Shown: positions 18,904 to 26,442, numbered from the stretch's first letter. The stretch: DNA of 43,749 nucleotides from Campylobacter concisus (GCF_002913745.1 NZ_PPCG01000051.1:1-43749), one strand, 5' to 3'. Numbers and translations are program-made. Notes: a model not told the origin generated them from the sequence alone.

Positions 18904-19191
18904 TTACTCTATGATCTTTGGCACGGCAAAGAAGTGTCCCTCGCGTGAAGGGGCGTGCTTTAAAATTTCATCGACAACGTCACTTAAATGTGGCTCATCT
19001 TCTCTTAATGGAGTGCCACCTTTTATAGAGCTAACTACGGCCTCATCGCTACTTAGATCAAGCTCATTTAAAACATCGACAAAAGATACGATTTCACTTA
19101 ATTGCTTCTTGATCTCTTCTCTTTTTTCATCATTAATTTGTAATGCGGAGAGTTTTTCTAGTTTATTTAAGAGAGTGTCGTCTATTTGCAT
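18904..19191 (-). CDS. gatC: Glutamyl/aspartyl-tRNA(Gln/Asn) amidotransferase subunit C
   Basis: A 95-residue protein taken from the ATG at 19189-19191; a longer frame to 19224 exists but lacks family similarity in its first 11 residues, and AAAAGG lies upstream of this ATG. The sequence IDDTLLNKLEKLSALQI and the C-terminal LREDEPHLSD...LKHAPSREGHFFAVPKIIE are standard GatC. With GatA and GatB (not in the window) it transamidates misacylated Glu-tRNA(Gln). First gene of the leftward operon. Confidence 0.93.
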   Translation of the reverse strand: MQIDDTLLNKLEKLSALQINDEKREEIKKQLSEIVSFVDVLNELDLSSDEAVVSSIKGGTPLREDEPHLSDVVDEILKHAPSREGHFFAVPKIIE

Positions 19192-19222
19192 TATTAAGCA
19201 ACCTTTTAATTGATTTTGAGGC

Positions 19223-19228
19223 ATTATA
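19223..19228 (-). promoter_or_regulatory. -10 box of the gatC-pilT-cvpA-fur operon
   Basis: On the minus strand the sequence reads GTGATATAATGCC, a perfect TATAAT with an extended TG, 32 bp before the gatC ATG. Confidence 0.6.
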
Positions 19229-19273
19229 TCACATTCAAGCTTTAATTTTGGGCTACTTTTAATTTAATTATGC

Positions 19274-19279
19274 TAAAAT
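19274..19279 (+). promoter_or_regulatory. -10 box of the yfgM/bamB-like operon
   Basis: TATGCTAAAATC with the -10 TAAAAT, 36 bp before the TTG start and divergent from the gatC promoter about 50 bp away. Confidence 0.55.
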
Positions 19280-19315
19280 CTGCGAATTAAAATTTTTCAA
19301 AAGCAAGGAAAAACG

Positions 19316-19879
19316 TTGGCTATAAAAGAAGACTTAACCGAGATAAAAAAAGAGATCGACGCCCAGGAGCAGTTTCTTGAGAGTATGATCAAGGGAGAGC
19401 GTTTTTTTAGGAAATATAAAACTTTGTTGATCGTGCTATGCGTGGCAGCTATCGTCGCACTCATCGGATTTTACGCTAGTAAAGTTTTAAACGACAACAG
19501 AGTTGAGGAGGCAAATTTAGCCTATTCAAAGCTTATTTTAAATCCAAATGACGCAAGCGCTTTAAATGTTTTAAAGGAGAAAGAGCCAAGCTTATATGCG
19601 CTTTTCTCACTTGGGCAAATGCTTGATAAAAACGATACAAAAGGCATTAGCGAGCTTGCAAATTTAAAAGTAAATCCGATCGTAAAAGATATCATCCTTT
19701 CACAAACCGGCGATGCTAATACTCAAATTTTAAGCGAATATAACGCACTTTTAAAAGGTTTTGAGCTTTTAAAACAAAATAAAATCAAAGAGGCAAATGT
19801 GGAATTTGACAAGATCGCGCTTGACTCACAACTACAAACTTTAGTTAAAAATTTAAAACACTATCAGGGAATAAAATAA
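19316..19879 (+). CDS. Single-pass membrane protein, YfgM-like
   Basis: A 187-residue protein starting at TTG behind AAGGAAAAACG. A charged cytoplasmic N-terminus (about 35 residues), one TM (KTLLIVLCVAAIVALIGFYAS) and a periplasmic helical domain with TPR-like spacing (ALFSLGQML, LLKGFELLKQNKIKEANVEF). The layout and its place directly before a BamB-like lipoprotein mirror E. coli yfgM-bamB. In E. coli YfgM works with periplasmic chaperones at the Sec translocon. The match is by architecture and synteny, not strong sequence identity. Its stop overlaps the next ATG. Confidence 0.6.
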   Translation: MAIKEDLTEIKKEIDAQEQFLESMIKGERFFRKYKTLLIVLCVAAIVALIGFYASKVLNDNRVEEANLAYSKLILNPNDASALNVLKEKEPSLYALFSLGQMLDKNDTKGISELANLKVNPIVKDIILSQTGDANTQILSEYNALLKGFELLKQNKIKEANVEFDKIALDSQLQTLVKNLKHYQGIK

Positions 19880-20886
19880 TGAAAAAACTTACACTATTCT
19901 TGGCTTTTGCCTTGGCTCTAGTTCTAAGCGGATGCGGCACAAAAAGACAATATTTTGAGCCTGCGCAAACTTCTGGCGAGATATCTTTATCAAAAGATCT
20001 TCCTTCTTACATCAAATCAGCGAATGCAAATGGCGCAACGCTGGATAATGGCAACATCATCACGAAAAATGGGCTAAATAAAAGCGTTACCTTGCCTGAA
20101 AATTTCAACTTCTTAAACGAAAACAACGGCTTTGTTATCTCAGCTAGCATAAATGGCGACCTAAACGTGACTGATCCTAGCGGCCACAGCGTTTATAGCG
20201 GTAAATTCCCAACTGCGATCGTAGCAGCCTCACTTGATCAAAACCAGCTTGCAGCTATCAGCGCATCAAACCACATCTATCTAATCGATATCAACACAGC
20301 TACGATACTAATGGAGTATAGCTCATCTGACATCGCAGCGGTTGATTCAAGAGTTGTGGCACCTTACTTCATGAGCTCGCTCATCGTCTATCCAGCGCTT
20401 GATGGTAAAATTTACATCGTTCAAAAAGATACTGGTAGAATTTTACGCGACGTTGTCGTAAGCTCTGAAAATTTCTTTAATAACATCATATTTTTAGGCG
20501 TTGAGGGCGATAACCTAATCGCAGCAACAGCTAAAAAACTAATCGTCATCAACCCAAGCCAGACAGTATATTATGACGGTGAGATCAAAGACGTGCTAGT
20601 TCATAACGATGAAATTTACATCTTTAAAAAAGATGGCACGATCGTAAGAACAGACCTCATGTTAAAAGAGCAAAATAAGGTAAATTTCAAATTTGCTATA
20701 TTCTCAGCGGCTACTATCATCAACAATAAGCTCTATGTCATCGAAAAAACAGGCTATGTTATAAAGACAAATTTAGACCTTAGTGGAGCTGAAATTTATG
20801 AATTTAGCGATGAGATAAAAGATAAAAGTTTTATGGGCAATGGCGCATTTTACTACGATAACGAGTATGTCAATCTAGGGCAATGA
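19879..20886 (+). CDS. BamB-like beta-propeller lipoprotein
   Basis: A 335-residue lipoprotein: the signal peptide ends in the lipobox LVLSGC (acylated Cys at 19). The mature part is a run of short beta-rich repeats of PQQ/WD type (for example HIYLIDINTATILMEY, KIYIVQKDTGRILRDV, EIYIFKKDGTIVRTD), consistent with an outer-membrane-facing beta-propeller such as BamB of the Bam complex. It holds the position of C. jejuni Cj0396c. BamB function is inferred from fold and neighbour. The stop overlaps the next gene by 4 bp. Confidence 0.65.
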   Translation: MKKLTLFLAFALALVLSGCGTKRQYFEPAQTSGEISLSKDLPSYIKSANANGATLDNGNIITKNGLNKSVTLPENFNFLNENNGFVISASINGDLNVTDPSGHSVYSGKFPTAIVAASLDQNQLAAISASNHIYLIDINTATILMEYSSSDIAAVDSRVVAPYFMSSLIVYPALDGKIYIVQKDTGRILRDVVVSSENFFNNIIFLGVEGDNLIAATAKKLIVINPSQTVYYDGEIKDVLVHNDEIYIFKKDGTIVRTDLMLKEQNKVNFKFAIFSAATIINNKLYVIEKTGYVIKTNLDLSGAEIYEFSDEIKDKSFMGNGAFYYDNEYVNLGQ

Positions 20887-21215
20887 ACCAAAAAATTTGG
20901 GAGCTTTTTGAAGCTAAAAAGATCTTGCTAAGAGATCTAAAAAGGCTTGACCTTAGCGAATTTACCAAGAAACGCTCGCTTGAGGCGTTTTTTGGTGTCG
21001 ATACAAAAAATTTCTACGAGATCGTTTTTTTAAGAAGTGCAAAGAGCAGGCTTTTGGTCAAAGAAGCCAGTGAGATAAATGAAATTTGCACTAAATTTGA
21101 AGAGAAATTTCAAACCAAGATCAAAAAACGTGTGATCTTTTACAACTCTCAAATTTGCTCAAAATCCCTAAACTACTTCAAAGAAGAAGGCTGGAGCTGT
21201 TATGATTTTGTGTGA
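20883..21215 (+). CDS. Small conserved Campylobacter protein
   Basis: A 110-residue soluble, lysine-rich protein with no signal peptide or TM segment. It starts within the stop of the BamB-like gene (ATGA) and its end overlaps coaX by 14 bp, so it is clearly part of this operon. Its position matches Cj0395c of C. jejuni. No motif is recognised; function unknown. Confidence 0.7.
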   Translation: MNQKIWELFEAKKILLRDLKRLDLSEFTKKRSLEAFFGVDTKNFYEIVFLRSAKSRLLVKEASEINEICTKFEEKFQTKIKKRVIFYNSQICSKSLNYFKEEGWSCYDFV

Positions 21216-21831
21216 TATCGGCAACACCAACGCCTCTTTTTTGCAAAATGGCAAGATCACACATATAAAAGTTAGTGAATTTAAAAACTACAAGCCAGAC
21301 GAAAAGGTCTATTTTATCTGTGTAAATGAAGAAATTTTGCGCATGATAGATAATGACGAAATGTTTGTAAATTTAGAGCCTTACTTTGAGATAGACACGA
21401 TCTATCAAGGTCTTGGTGTAGATAGAAAAGCAGGTTGCTATATGATAAATGATGGCGTTATAGTAGATGCTGGAAGTGCCATAACCGTTGATATAATGGT
21501 AAACTCACTTCATCTTGGCGGCTATATCTTGCCAGGCATCGCAACTATGTTAAATGCTTATAAAAGCATCTCGCCACGCCTTGATGTGACACTAAATTCA
21601 CAAATTGACATCGATGCGTTGCCTCAAAAGACGAGCGACGCTGTTAGTTATGGCATCATAAAGCCCATTATCACGCTTATTTCAAAGCTAGCAGGTAGCA
21701 AAAAAGTCTATTTTACTGGCGGAGATGGCGACTTTTTGTCTAAATTTTTTAAAAATGCCATTTGCGACAAAATGCTGATCTTTCGCGCCATGCAAAAAAT
21801 AATCGATGAGAAAAAGGAAATTTTAAAATGA
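21202..21831 (+). CDS. coaX: Type III pantothenate kinase
   Basis: A 209-residue, relatively short CoaX, first enzyme of CoA synthesis (ATP-dependent phosphorylation of pantothenate). The ASKHA fold motifs are present: N-terminal CDIGNTNASF (phosphate 1), GVDRKAG (substrate), VDAGSAITVD (catalytic Asp region), HLGGYILPG and YFTGGDG (phosphate/adenosine region). It overlaps the preceding small gene by 14 bp and hisG by 4 bp. Confidence 0.93.
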   Translation: MILCDIGNTNASFLQNGKITHIKVSEFKNYKPDEKVYFICVNEEILRMIDNDEMFVNLEPYFEIDTIYQGLGVDRKAGCYMINDGVIVDAGSAITVDIMVNSLHLGGYILPGIATMLNAYKSISPRLDVTLNSQIDIDALPQKTSDAVSYGIIKPIITLISKLAGSKKVYFTGGDGDFLSKFFKNAICDKMLIFRAMQKIIDEKKEILK

Positions 21832-22442
21832 TAACAGTAGCCTTGCCAAAGGGCAGGATCGCAGAAGATACACTTGAAATTTTTAGAAAAATTTTTGGTT
21901 CGAGCTTTATGTTTGAGGATAGAAAGCTCATCCTTGAAGAGGGAAATTTTAGATTTTTAATGGTTCGCAACCAAGACATACCAACATACGTCACTGAAGG
22001 AGCTGCAGATATCGGTGTGGTCGGCCTTGACGTACTTGAAGAGCATAAGCCAAATGTAGTAAGGCTGCTTGATCTACAAATAGGCAAGTGCAAGGTCTGC
22101 ATCGGCATAAAAAACGAAGATGAGCTTGATTTTTCAAGGTCTGAGCTAAAGATCGCTACTAAGATGCCAAATATCACTAGAAATTACTTTGCCAAGCTTG
22201 CTGTTGGCGTCAAGATCATCAAGCTCTATGGCTCGATCGAGCTAGCACCACTTGTTGGGCTAAGCGATGCGATCGTCGATGTGGTCGAAACTGGCTCGAC
22301 CATGAAGCAAAATGGGCTAAAGGTAGCTGGCGACATCATGCAAAGCTCAGCCTATCTAATCGCAAATAAAAATAGTTTTATCATTAAAAAAGATGAAATT
22401 TTGGAGCTTTATCAAAAGATAAAAGATGAAATTTCAAAATAA
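21828..22442 (+). CDS. hisG: ATP phosphoribosyltransferase, short form
   Basis: A 204-residue catalytic subunit for the first step of histidine synthesis (ATP + PRPP). ITVALPKGRI, GAADIGVVGLDVL, KIATKMPNITRNYF and the PRPP loop DVVETGSTMKQNGL are intact. It ends just after the catalytic domain and lacks the ~80-residue ACT-like regulatory domain of the long form. Short-form HisG needs HisZ for activity and feedback control; no hisZ lies nearby. It overlaps coaX by 4 bp and is the last gene of the operon. Confidence 0.92.
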   Translation: MITVALPKGRIAEDTLEIFRKIFGSSFMFEDRKLILEEGNFRFLMVRNQDIPTYVTEGAADIGVVGLDVLEEHKPNVVRLLDLQIGKCKVCIGIKNEDELDFSRSELKIATKMPNITRNYFAKLAVGVKIIKLYGSIELAPLVGLSDAIVDVVETGSTMKQNGLKVAGDIMQSSAYLIANKNSFIIKKDEILELYQKIKDEISK

Positions 22443-22568
22443 AATTTGAAATCTTGGCTTCTAAATTTAAAAAATTGTTAAATTTATCAACTTTAAAGCT
22501 AGTAAATTTAAGTGCATAGGATATTAAATTTACACGGCTTACTTTGTCTAATTTTTTTAAAAAAACTT

Positions 22569-22632
22569 TGCTATTAAAATTTGGGCAAATCAAAAGTTGT
22601 AACCGCCACTAAAGTTACAAGTTAAATTTGAA
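22569..22632. repeat. 64-bp exact repeat, copy 1
   Basis: Identical to 22825-22888, 256 bp away. It contains the hairpin TTGTAAC / GTTACAA with a 10-nt loop. Confidence 0.9.
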
Positions 22633-22765
22633 GATATTTGTTTCGGTGTGTGTTTTTGGGTTGGGCTTGTGCATAGCTATGGTAGGTTTTAGTTTTATAA
22701 TCAAATTTTATTTTGGAGTGATGAAATTTGATGTAGATGAGGCAGGTTCAAATTTAAAAAACTAA
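22628..22765 (+). CDS. Possible small membrane protein (45 aa)
   Basis: A TTG-initiated 45-codon frame inside repeat unit 1. It encodes one hydrophobic segment (FGLGLCIAMVGFSFIIKFYF) with a short charged tail (KFDVDEAGSNLKN). There is no strong ribosome-binding site. The matching frame in unit 2 is broken by a stop after 13 codons, so either unit 1 keeps a functional gene or both are decaying. No family recognised. Confidence 0.3.
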   Translation: MKIFVSVCVFGLGLCIAMVGFSFIIKFYFGVMKFDVDEAGSNLKN

Positions 22766-22824
22766 TTTTACAGAAGTTACTTAAAGCAAAGCATTTAAAT
22801 TTCAAAACCTATTTTTAAAAAACT

Positions 22825-22888
22825 TGCTATTAAAATTTGGGCAAATCAAAAGTTGTAACCGCCACTAAAGTTACAAGTTAAATTTGAA
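22825..22888. repeat. 64-bp exact repeat, copy 2
   Basis: Identical to copy 1. Sequence after it diverges but regains similarity near 23041 (copy of the block starting at 22786), showing that a whole ~255-bp unit was duplicated. Confidence 0.9.
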
Positions 22889-23076
22889 TATTTTTATTGA
22901 GTGGGCAGGCAAGCTTTGTTGTTGAGCTTATGTCCTACTATGATAAATTTTAAATTTTATTTCAGACTGACTAAATTTTATATAGATAGGCTGGTTTAAA
23001 TTTAAAAAAAACAGAGTTAATTTTGCAGAAGCTGTTTAAGGCAAAGCATTTAAATTTCAAAGCCTAATAAATTAGC

Positions 23077-24402
23077 CTAAATTTTACCGCCAAACATCTC
23101 ATACATCGCCTTCTCTTCGCCCCAAAGCTCTCGGTGCTTTTTGATAGATGATTTGATAGCGTTTATGAGATAGAGCACGTCCTCTTTTGTGTGCGTGTAG
23201 TGCATGCTCACCCTTACAAAACCTGGCTTTTTCTCTAAGATCTTATTCTCTTTAAGCCCCAGTAGATCAAAAGCATAAGGCCCAGCGCACATCACACCAG
23301 CGCGGCTTTGTATGCCGTGGTTGTTGCTAAGAGTTGCGGCAAAGTCATAAGGTGAAATGTCTCGCACATTAAATGAAAAAATAGGCAGTTTTTCTGCACT
23401 TTTAGGGCCATAAATAGTGATATCTTCGATGCTGCTAAGCTCTTTTTCAAAAAAATCTGCCAGCTCCTCTTCGCGTGCTTTGATATTTTCTACTCCGACA
23501 CTTGCTTGCAAGTTGTAAGCTAGACTTGCTCGTACCAGCCCCAAGATAGATGGCGTGCCAGCCTCTTCAAGCTGCTCGACATTTTTTATAAAAAGGTGTT
23601 TTGATGGCGTTGCAAGAGCGATAGTGCCGCCACCTGCAAAGCTTGGTATGTCGCTTGTATAAAGTTCTTTTTTGATCGCCAAAAGACCGCAACTCCCAAC
23701 TCCTCCAAGTAGCTTGTGAGGCGAGAAAAAGGCCGTGTCAAAGTAGGCGGAGTCTAAAATTTCATGCGAGCTGGTTGCCGCGCAGTCAAATGCCACTACT
23801 CCGCCAAATTTCTTAACGAGCGAGTAAATTCTCTTGTAGTCGGTTTTCACGCCTGTGACGTTTGAGGCGGCACTAAAGCAGGCGATGATCTTTCTTTTTG
23901 CGTTTAGTTTTAGTGTCCTCTCAAGCATCACGTAGTCTATCTCGCCGTTTTCATCAAGCAAGGTGCGCTCGCAGTCGCAAAGCCCCTCGCGAAAGCTGAT
24001 TTCGTTTGAGTGGTGCTCATAGGGCCCAACCAGCACGAGTGGTAAATTTACGCTTCTTAAATTTGCTTCGCCGATCAAGGCTCTTGTTGCTGGCGGCAGA
24101 TAAATTCCCATTATCTCTTGAAATTTCTTTATCGCAGCCGTTGCGCCTTGGCCTGTTGCTATTAGATAAAAGCTATCATCAAGCCCCAAAAGCTCTTTTA
24201 GCTCGGCTCTTGCGTTTTCGTAGCGTTTTTGCGTTAGCACGGCGCTTGAGCTGCTGTCTGAGTGAGTGTTTGCGTAGGTTTTTAAAAAGTTTGAAATTTC
24301 ATCTTCGATAGGCGCATAGGCAAGTCCTGAGGCCGTGTAGTCAAAATAGTAAATTCCATCTTTTAAAATGATATTTTTTCTTACTTCATCTATAGTTGGC
24401 AC
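23077..24402 (-). CDS. Class V aminotransferase / cysteine desulfurase-like PLP protein
   Basis: A 441-residue fold-type I PLP enzyme. The PLP lysine lies in FFSPHKLLGGVGSCG; upstream are ATGQGATAAIK (phosphate contact) and CFSAASNVTGV with VAFDCAATSSHE (the D-x-A contacting the pyridine ring). A cysteine occurs in SRAGVMCAGPYAFDLLG, the loop that in SufS/CsdA-type desulfurases carries the active-site Cys. It may release sulfur or selenium from (seleno)cysteine, which would suit the formate dehydrogenase genes nearby; this is inference. It has its own promoter and is not co-transcribed tightly with the next gene. Confidence 0.75.
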   Translation of the reverse strand: MPTIDEVRKNIILKDGIYYFDYTASGLAYAPIEDEISNFLKTYANTHSDSSSSAVLTQKRYENARAELKELLGLDDSFYLIATGQGATAAIKKFQEIMGIYLPPATRALIGEANLRSVNLPLVLVGPYEHHSNEISFREGLCDCERTLLDENGEIDYVMLERTLKLNAKRKIIACFSAASNVTGVKTDYKRIYSLVKKFGGVVAFDCAATSSHEILDSAYFDTAFFSPHKLLGGVGSCGLLAIKKELYTSDIPSFAGGGTIALATPSKHLFIKNVEQLEEAGTPSILGLVRASLAYNLQASVGVENIKAREEELADFFEKELSSIEDITIYGPKSAEKLPIFSFNVRDISPYDFAATLSNNHGIQSRAGVMCAGPYAFDLLGLKENKILEKKPGFVRVSMHYTHTKEDVLYLINAIKSSIKKHRELWGEEKAMYEMFGGKI

Positions 24403-24427
24403 GATTTTCCTTTTGGTTAAAAGCGCG

Positions 24428-24433
24428 ATTATA
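24428..24433 (-). promoter_or_regulatory. -10 box of the class V aminotransferase gene
   Basis: On the minus strand CATTATAATCGC contains a perfect TATAAT 26 bp before the ATG, with AAAGGA as ribosome-binding site. Confidence 0.55.
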
Positions 24434-24461
24434 ATGAAATTTTGTATAAAGTGAGGTTACA

Positions 24462-24480
24462 AGCGGGCAGGGCGCCCACT
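24462..24480 (-). terminator. GC-rich hairpin after the 62-aa gene
   Basis: On the minus strand AGTGGGC pairs with GCCCGCT (one G-U) across a 5-nt loop. It stands out from AT-rich surroundings but has a poor U tract. Confidence 0.4.
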
Positions 24481-24489
24481 CGCGTGTGT

Positions 24490-24678
24490 TTATTTGTTTA
24501 AGAAGTTTTTCTCTAACCACTCGTTAGCTTTTGCTTCACTCTCAAATCTTTGGCTCTTAGCAACTTGGTTTGCACCCTCGTAGAAACGGATACGAATGCC
24601 GTCTTGAACGCTATCGATCTTGATTCTAGTGATCTTATCCTTGTTTAGATAAGTCCTGTCGTTTAGTTTTACATACAT
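24490..24678 (-). CDS. Small conserved protein (62 aa)
   Basis: A 62-residue soluble protein with an alternating beta pattern (YVKLNDRTYLNKDKITRIKI) and a short C-terminal helix (EAKANEWLEKNFLN). It has a very good ribosome-binding site (AAGGAG, six bases before ATG), so it is almost surely expressed. It lies 46 bp downstream of the modE-like gene in the same direction and may belong to the fdhD-modE transcript. No family recognised. Confidence 0.65.
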   Translation of the reverse strand: MYVKLNDRTYLNKDKITRIKIDSVQDGIRIRFYEGANQVAKSQRFESEAKANEWLEKNFLNK

Positions 24679-24724
24679 GTTTTTCTCCTTTTAAAAATTT
24701 GGTTTATTTTTTATCGTTTTTCTT

Positions 24725-25447
24725 CTAGTCTTGTTTTAAAAATAGCTCTTTAAAGCGCTTATTTGCATAGTCCTCGATGTCGTTTTGAAGCTGTTTATAG
24801 GCGTTTATGAGCTCGTGTGCTCTATCATTTAGCGTAGTGCCAGCGCTATCTCCGCCGCCTTGCTTGGTTGTAAAGAGATCTTCTTTTAAATTTTTTTGCA
24901 AAATTTGCAGATGCGACCAGCATTTTTTATAGTTCATGCCTAAAATTTCAGCTGCCTTTGATATCGAGCCAACCTCGGCTATAACGTCTAAAACCTCGGT
25001 TTTGCCCTTGCCAAATATAAGCTCGCCCTCGTCGTTTTCTATCCAAGTCTTTGTCTTTACTCTCATCTTTTTGCCTTTCTTTTCCTTAAAACAGCCTAGC
25101 TGACAGTACTTCACATCAAAGCCGTAGTCTCTAAGCGTCGAGCGCATGGTCTTTAGTCCGCCATTAGCTGCCGCCATCTCCCTTGCATCTTTGCAAAAAA
25201 CTCTACCCTTTTCGTCGCTCACTTCTTTTAGTTTTAGTGACAATGTAAATTTACCGCGGTCTTTATCCAAGCCACCAAACTGCCCAAGCTCGCAGTTATC
25301 TATCTTGATGCCAAGTCTAGTTGCCTCGTCGCTCACTTTGCCGACTTCTATGCCAAGTTTATTTGCGATCTTAAAAGCCGTTCCGCAGTCAAGTTTGCCG
25401 CTTTTATTTAGCGTTTGTTTTATTAGCTCTTCTAAATTTTTACTCAT
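24725..25447 (-). CDS. ModE-like transcriptional regulator with unusual N-terminal repeats
   Basis: A 240-residue protein from the ATG overlapping the fdhD stop by 8 bp; a longer frame exists but lies inside fdhD. The ModE DNA-binding domain is at the C-terminal end (about 140-230): VLDVIAEVGSISKAAEILGM, KKCWSHLQILQKN, and QGGGDSAGTTLNDRAHELI. No molybdate-binding MopI/TOBE domain follows. Instead the N-terminal half has two ~40-residue modules, each C-x2-A...G...C-x-LG-x-F (CELGQF and CQLGCF). It probably controls molybdenum/tungsten or formate dehydrogenase genes, as the C. jejuni ModE-like protein does. Confidence 0.82.
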   Translation of the reverse strand: MSKNLEELIKQTLNKSGKLDCGTAFKIANKLGIEVGKVSDEATRLGIKIDNCELGQFGGLDKDRGKFTLSLKLKEVSDEKGRVFCKDAREMAAANGGLKTMRSTLRDYGFDVKYCQLGCFKEKKGKKMRVKTKTWIENDEGELIFGKGKTEVLDVIAEVGSISKAAEILGMNYKKCWSHLQILQKNLKEDLFTTKQGGGDSAGTTLNDRAHELINAYKQLQNDIEDYANKRFKELFLKQD

Positions 25448-26222
25448 CAATTCTCTCTTCGCCGCTATAAACGTTGATATTTTCGCCCCTTGCAAAGCCG
25501 CAAAGCGTGAGCTCAAATTTACGAGCGATCACCACGCCAAGGCTAGTCGGCGCTGTCCTTGAGATAAGCGCTGGGATGCCGTGCATAACGGCCTTTGCGA
25601 CCATCTCCGAACTAAGCCTGCCACTCACCATCAAAAATGAATTTGCTAAGTTAGCTCCGTTTAAAACGGCCTTGCCAACGGCTTTATCGATCGTGTTGTG
25701 CTGAGCGATATCCTCGCCTATGTAAAATTTATCTTCGCTCACAAAGAGCTTTGCCGTATGCACGCAGCCAGTCATCTCATAAAGCTCGCACTGCGTGTAA
25801 AACTCCTTCATTTGGGCAAGGATCATATCTTTGTTAAATTTAGCCCCGCTTTTTACGGCTCTTGCCGCCATCGCCTGTGGGTCAATATTTGCTGTTGAGC
25901 TTCTGCCACAGCCACTTATTATGACCTTCTCTTCGTCAAACTGCTCTAGGCGTTTTTCGTTCACTTTGGCGCTTACATAGACGCTTAGCTCGTCGCTTGA
26001 GAGCCTAACTTCAGCTATGTCTTCTGGCTTTGTGATGACGTTTTCGCTGATCAAATAGCCCACAGCAAGCGCCTTTTGATCCGTTGGCGTTGCCATAACG
26101 GCACCAAATTTTTTGTCATTTATGTAAATTTCAAGCTTGATCTCACGCACCAAAATATCATCAACCTGTGCTTTTTGCTCGCCTTTATATTTGATGATCT
26201 GCGTTTTATAAATCGGTTTCAT
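25440..26222 (-). CDS. fdhD: Formate dehydrogenase sulfurtransferase FdhD
   Basis: A 260-residue protein from the ATG preceded by AAGGAG; an upstream in-frame ATG (26243) has no such site. FdhD carries sulfur from a cysteine desulfurase to the molybdenum or tungsten cofactor, which formate dehydrogenase needs. Family signs: ALAVGYLISENVI, SGRLSSEMV, HGIPALISRTAPTSLGV, and the active-site loop ISGCGRSST. Only the first cysteine of the usual CxxC is present (C-G-R-S). The gene is separated from fdhB by about 220 bp and is coupled to the modE-like gene. Confidence 0.92.
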   Translation of the reverse strand: MKPIYKTQIIKYKGEQKAQVDDILVREIKLEIYINDKKFGAVMATPTDQKALAVGYLISENVITKPEDIAEVRLSSDELSVYVSAKVNEKRLEQFDEEKVIISGCGRSSTANIDPQAMAARAVKSGAKFNKDMILAQMKEFYTQCELYEMTGCVHTAKLFVSEDKFYIGEDIAQHNTIDKAVGKAVLNGANLANSFLMVSGRLSSEMVAKAVMHGIPALISRTAPTSLGVVIARKFELTLCGFARGENINVYSGEERIDE

Positions 26223-26359
26223 CTTGCTCCTTGAAGTTTTCACAAATGATAGCCCAAAAAGCTAAATTTAATTTGGATTGTAGTAAAAACTTGCTTAAAC
26301 AAAGCAAAAAGCTTAAACGCATTTTGATACGAAATAAACGCTATTATAATTAAAATTTG

Positions 26360-26378
26360 ATATGCAAGATAGGCATAT
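26360..26378. promoter_or_regulatory. Palindrome ATATGC-N7-GCATAT upstream of fdhD
   Basis: ATATGC (26360-26365) and GCATAT (26373-26378) with a 7-nt spacer, in the fdhB-fdhD gap. Same arms and same spacing as the site before the fdh operon at 30901-30923. Candidate operator for the ModE-like regulator or another metal/FDH regulator. Confidence 0.5.
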
Positions 26379-26409
26379 TTCTTAAAGTATAAAATTAGAG
26401 GAAATAACA

Positions 26410-26442
26410 AATTTTATAGGTGCAAAAAGCACCTATAAAATT
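26410..26442 (-). terminator. Terminator of the fdh operon after fdhB
   Basis: A perfect 14-bp stem (AATTTTATAGGTGC and its complement) with a 5-nt loop, overlapping the fdhB stop codon on the minus strand and followed by a T-rich tract. Confidence 0.75.

Larger units (their letters stand above)
22443..23076. other. Stretch with two tandem ~255-bp units
   Basis: The space between hisG and the aminotransferase gene consists mostly of two copies of a ~255-bp unit. Each has a 64-bp identical block at its left and a GCAAAGCATTTAAATTTCAAA block at its right. A short membrane-protein-like frame is open in unit 1 and broken in unit 2. No other gene seen. Confidence 0.75.

Noticed and set aside
22555-23066. 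CRISPR array
   Set aside because: Only two repeat copies, 256 bp apart, with no regular short spacers and no cas genes in the window.
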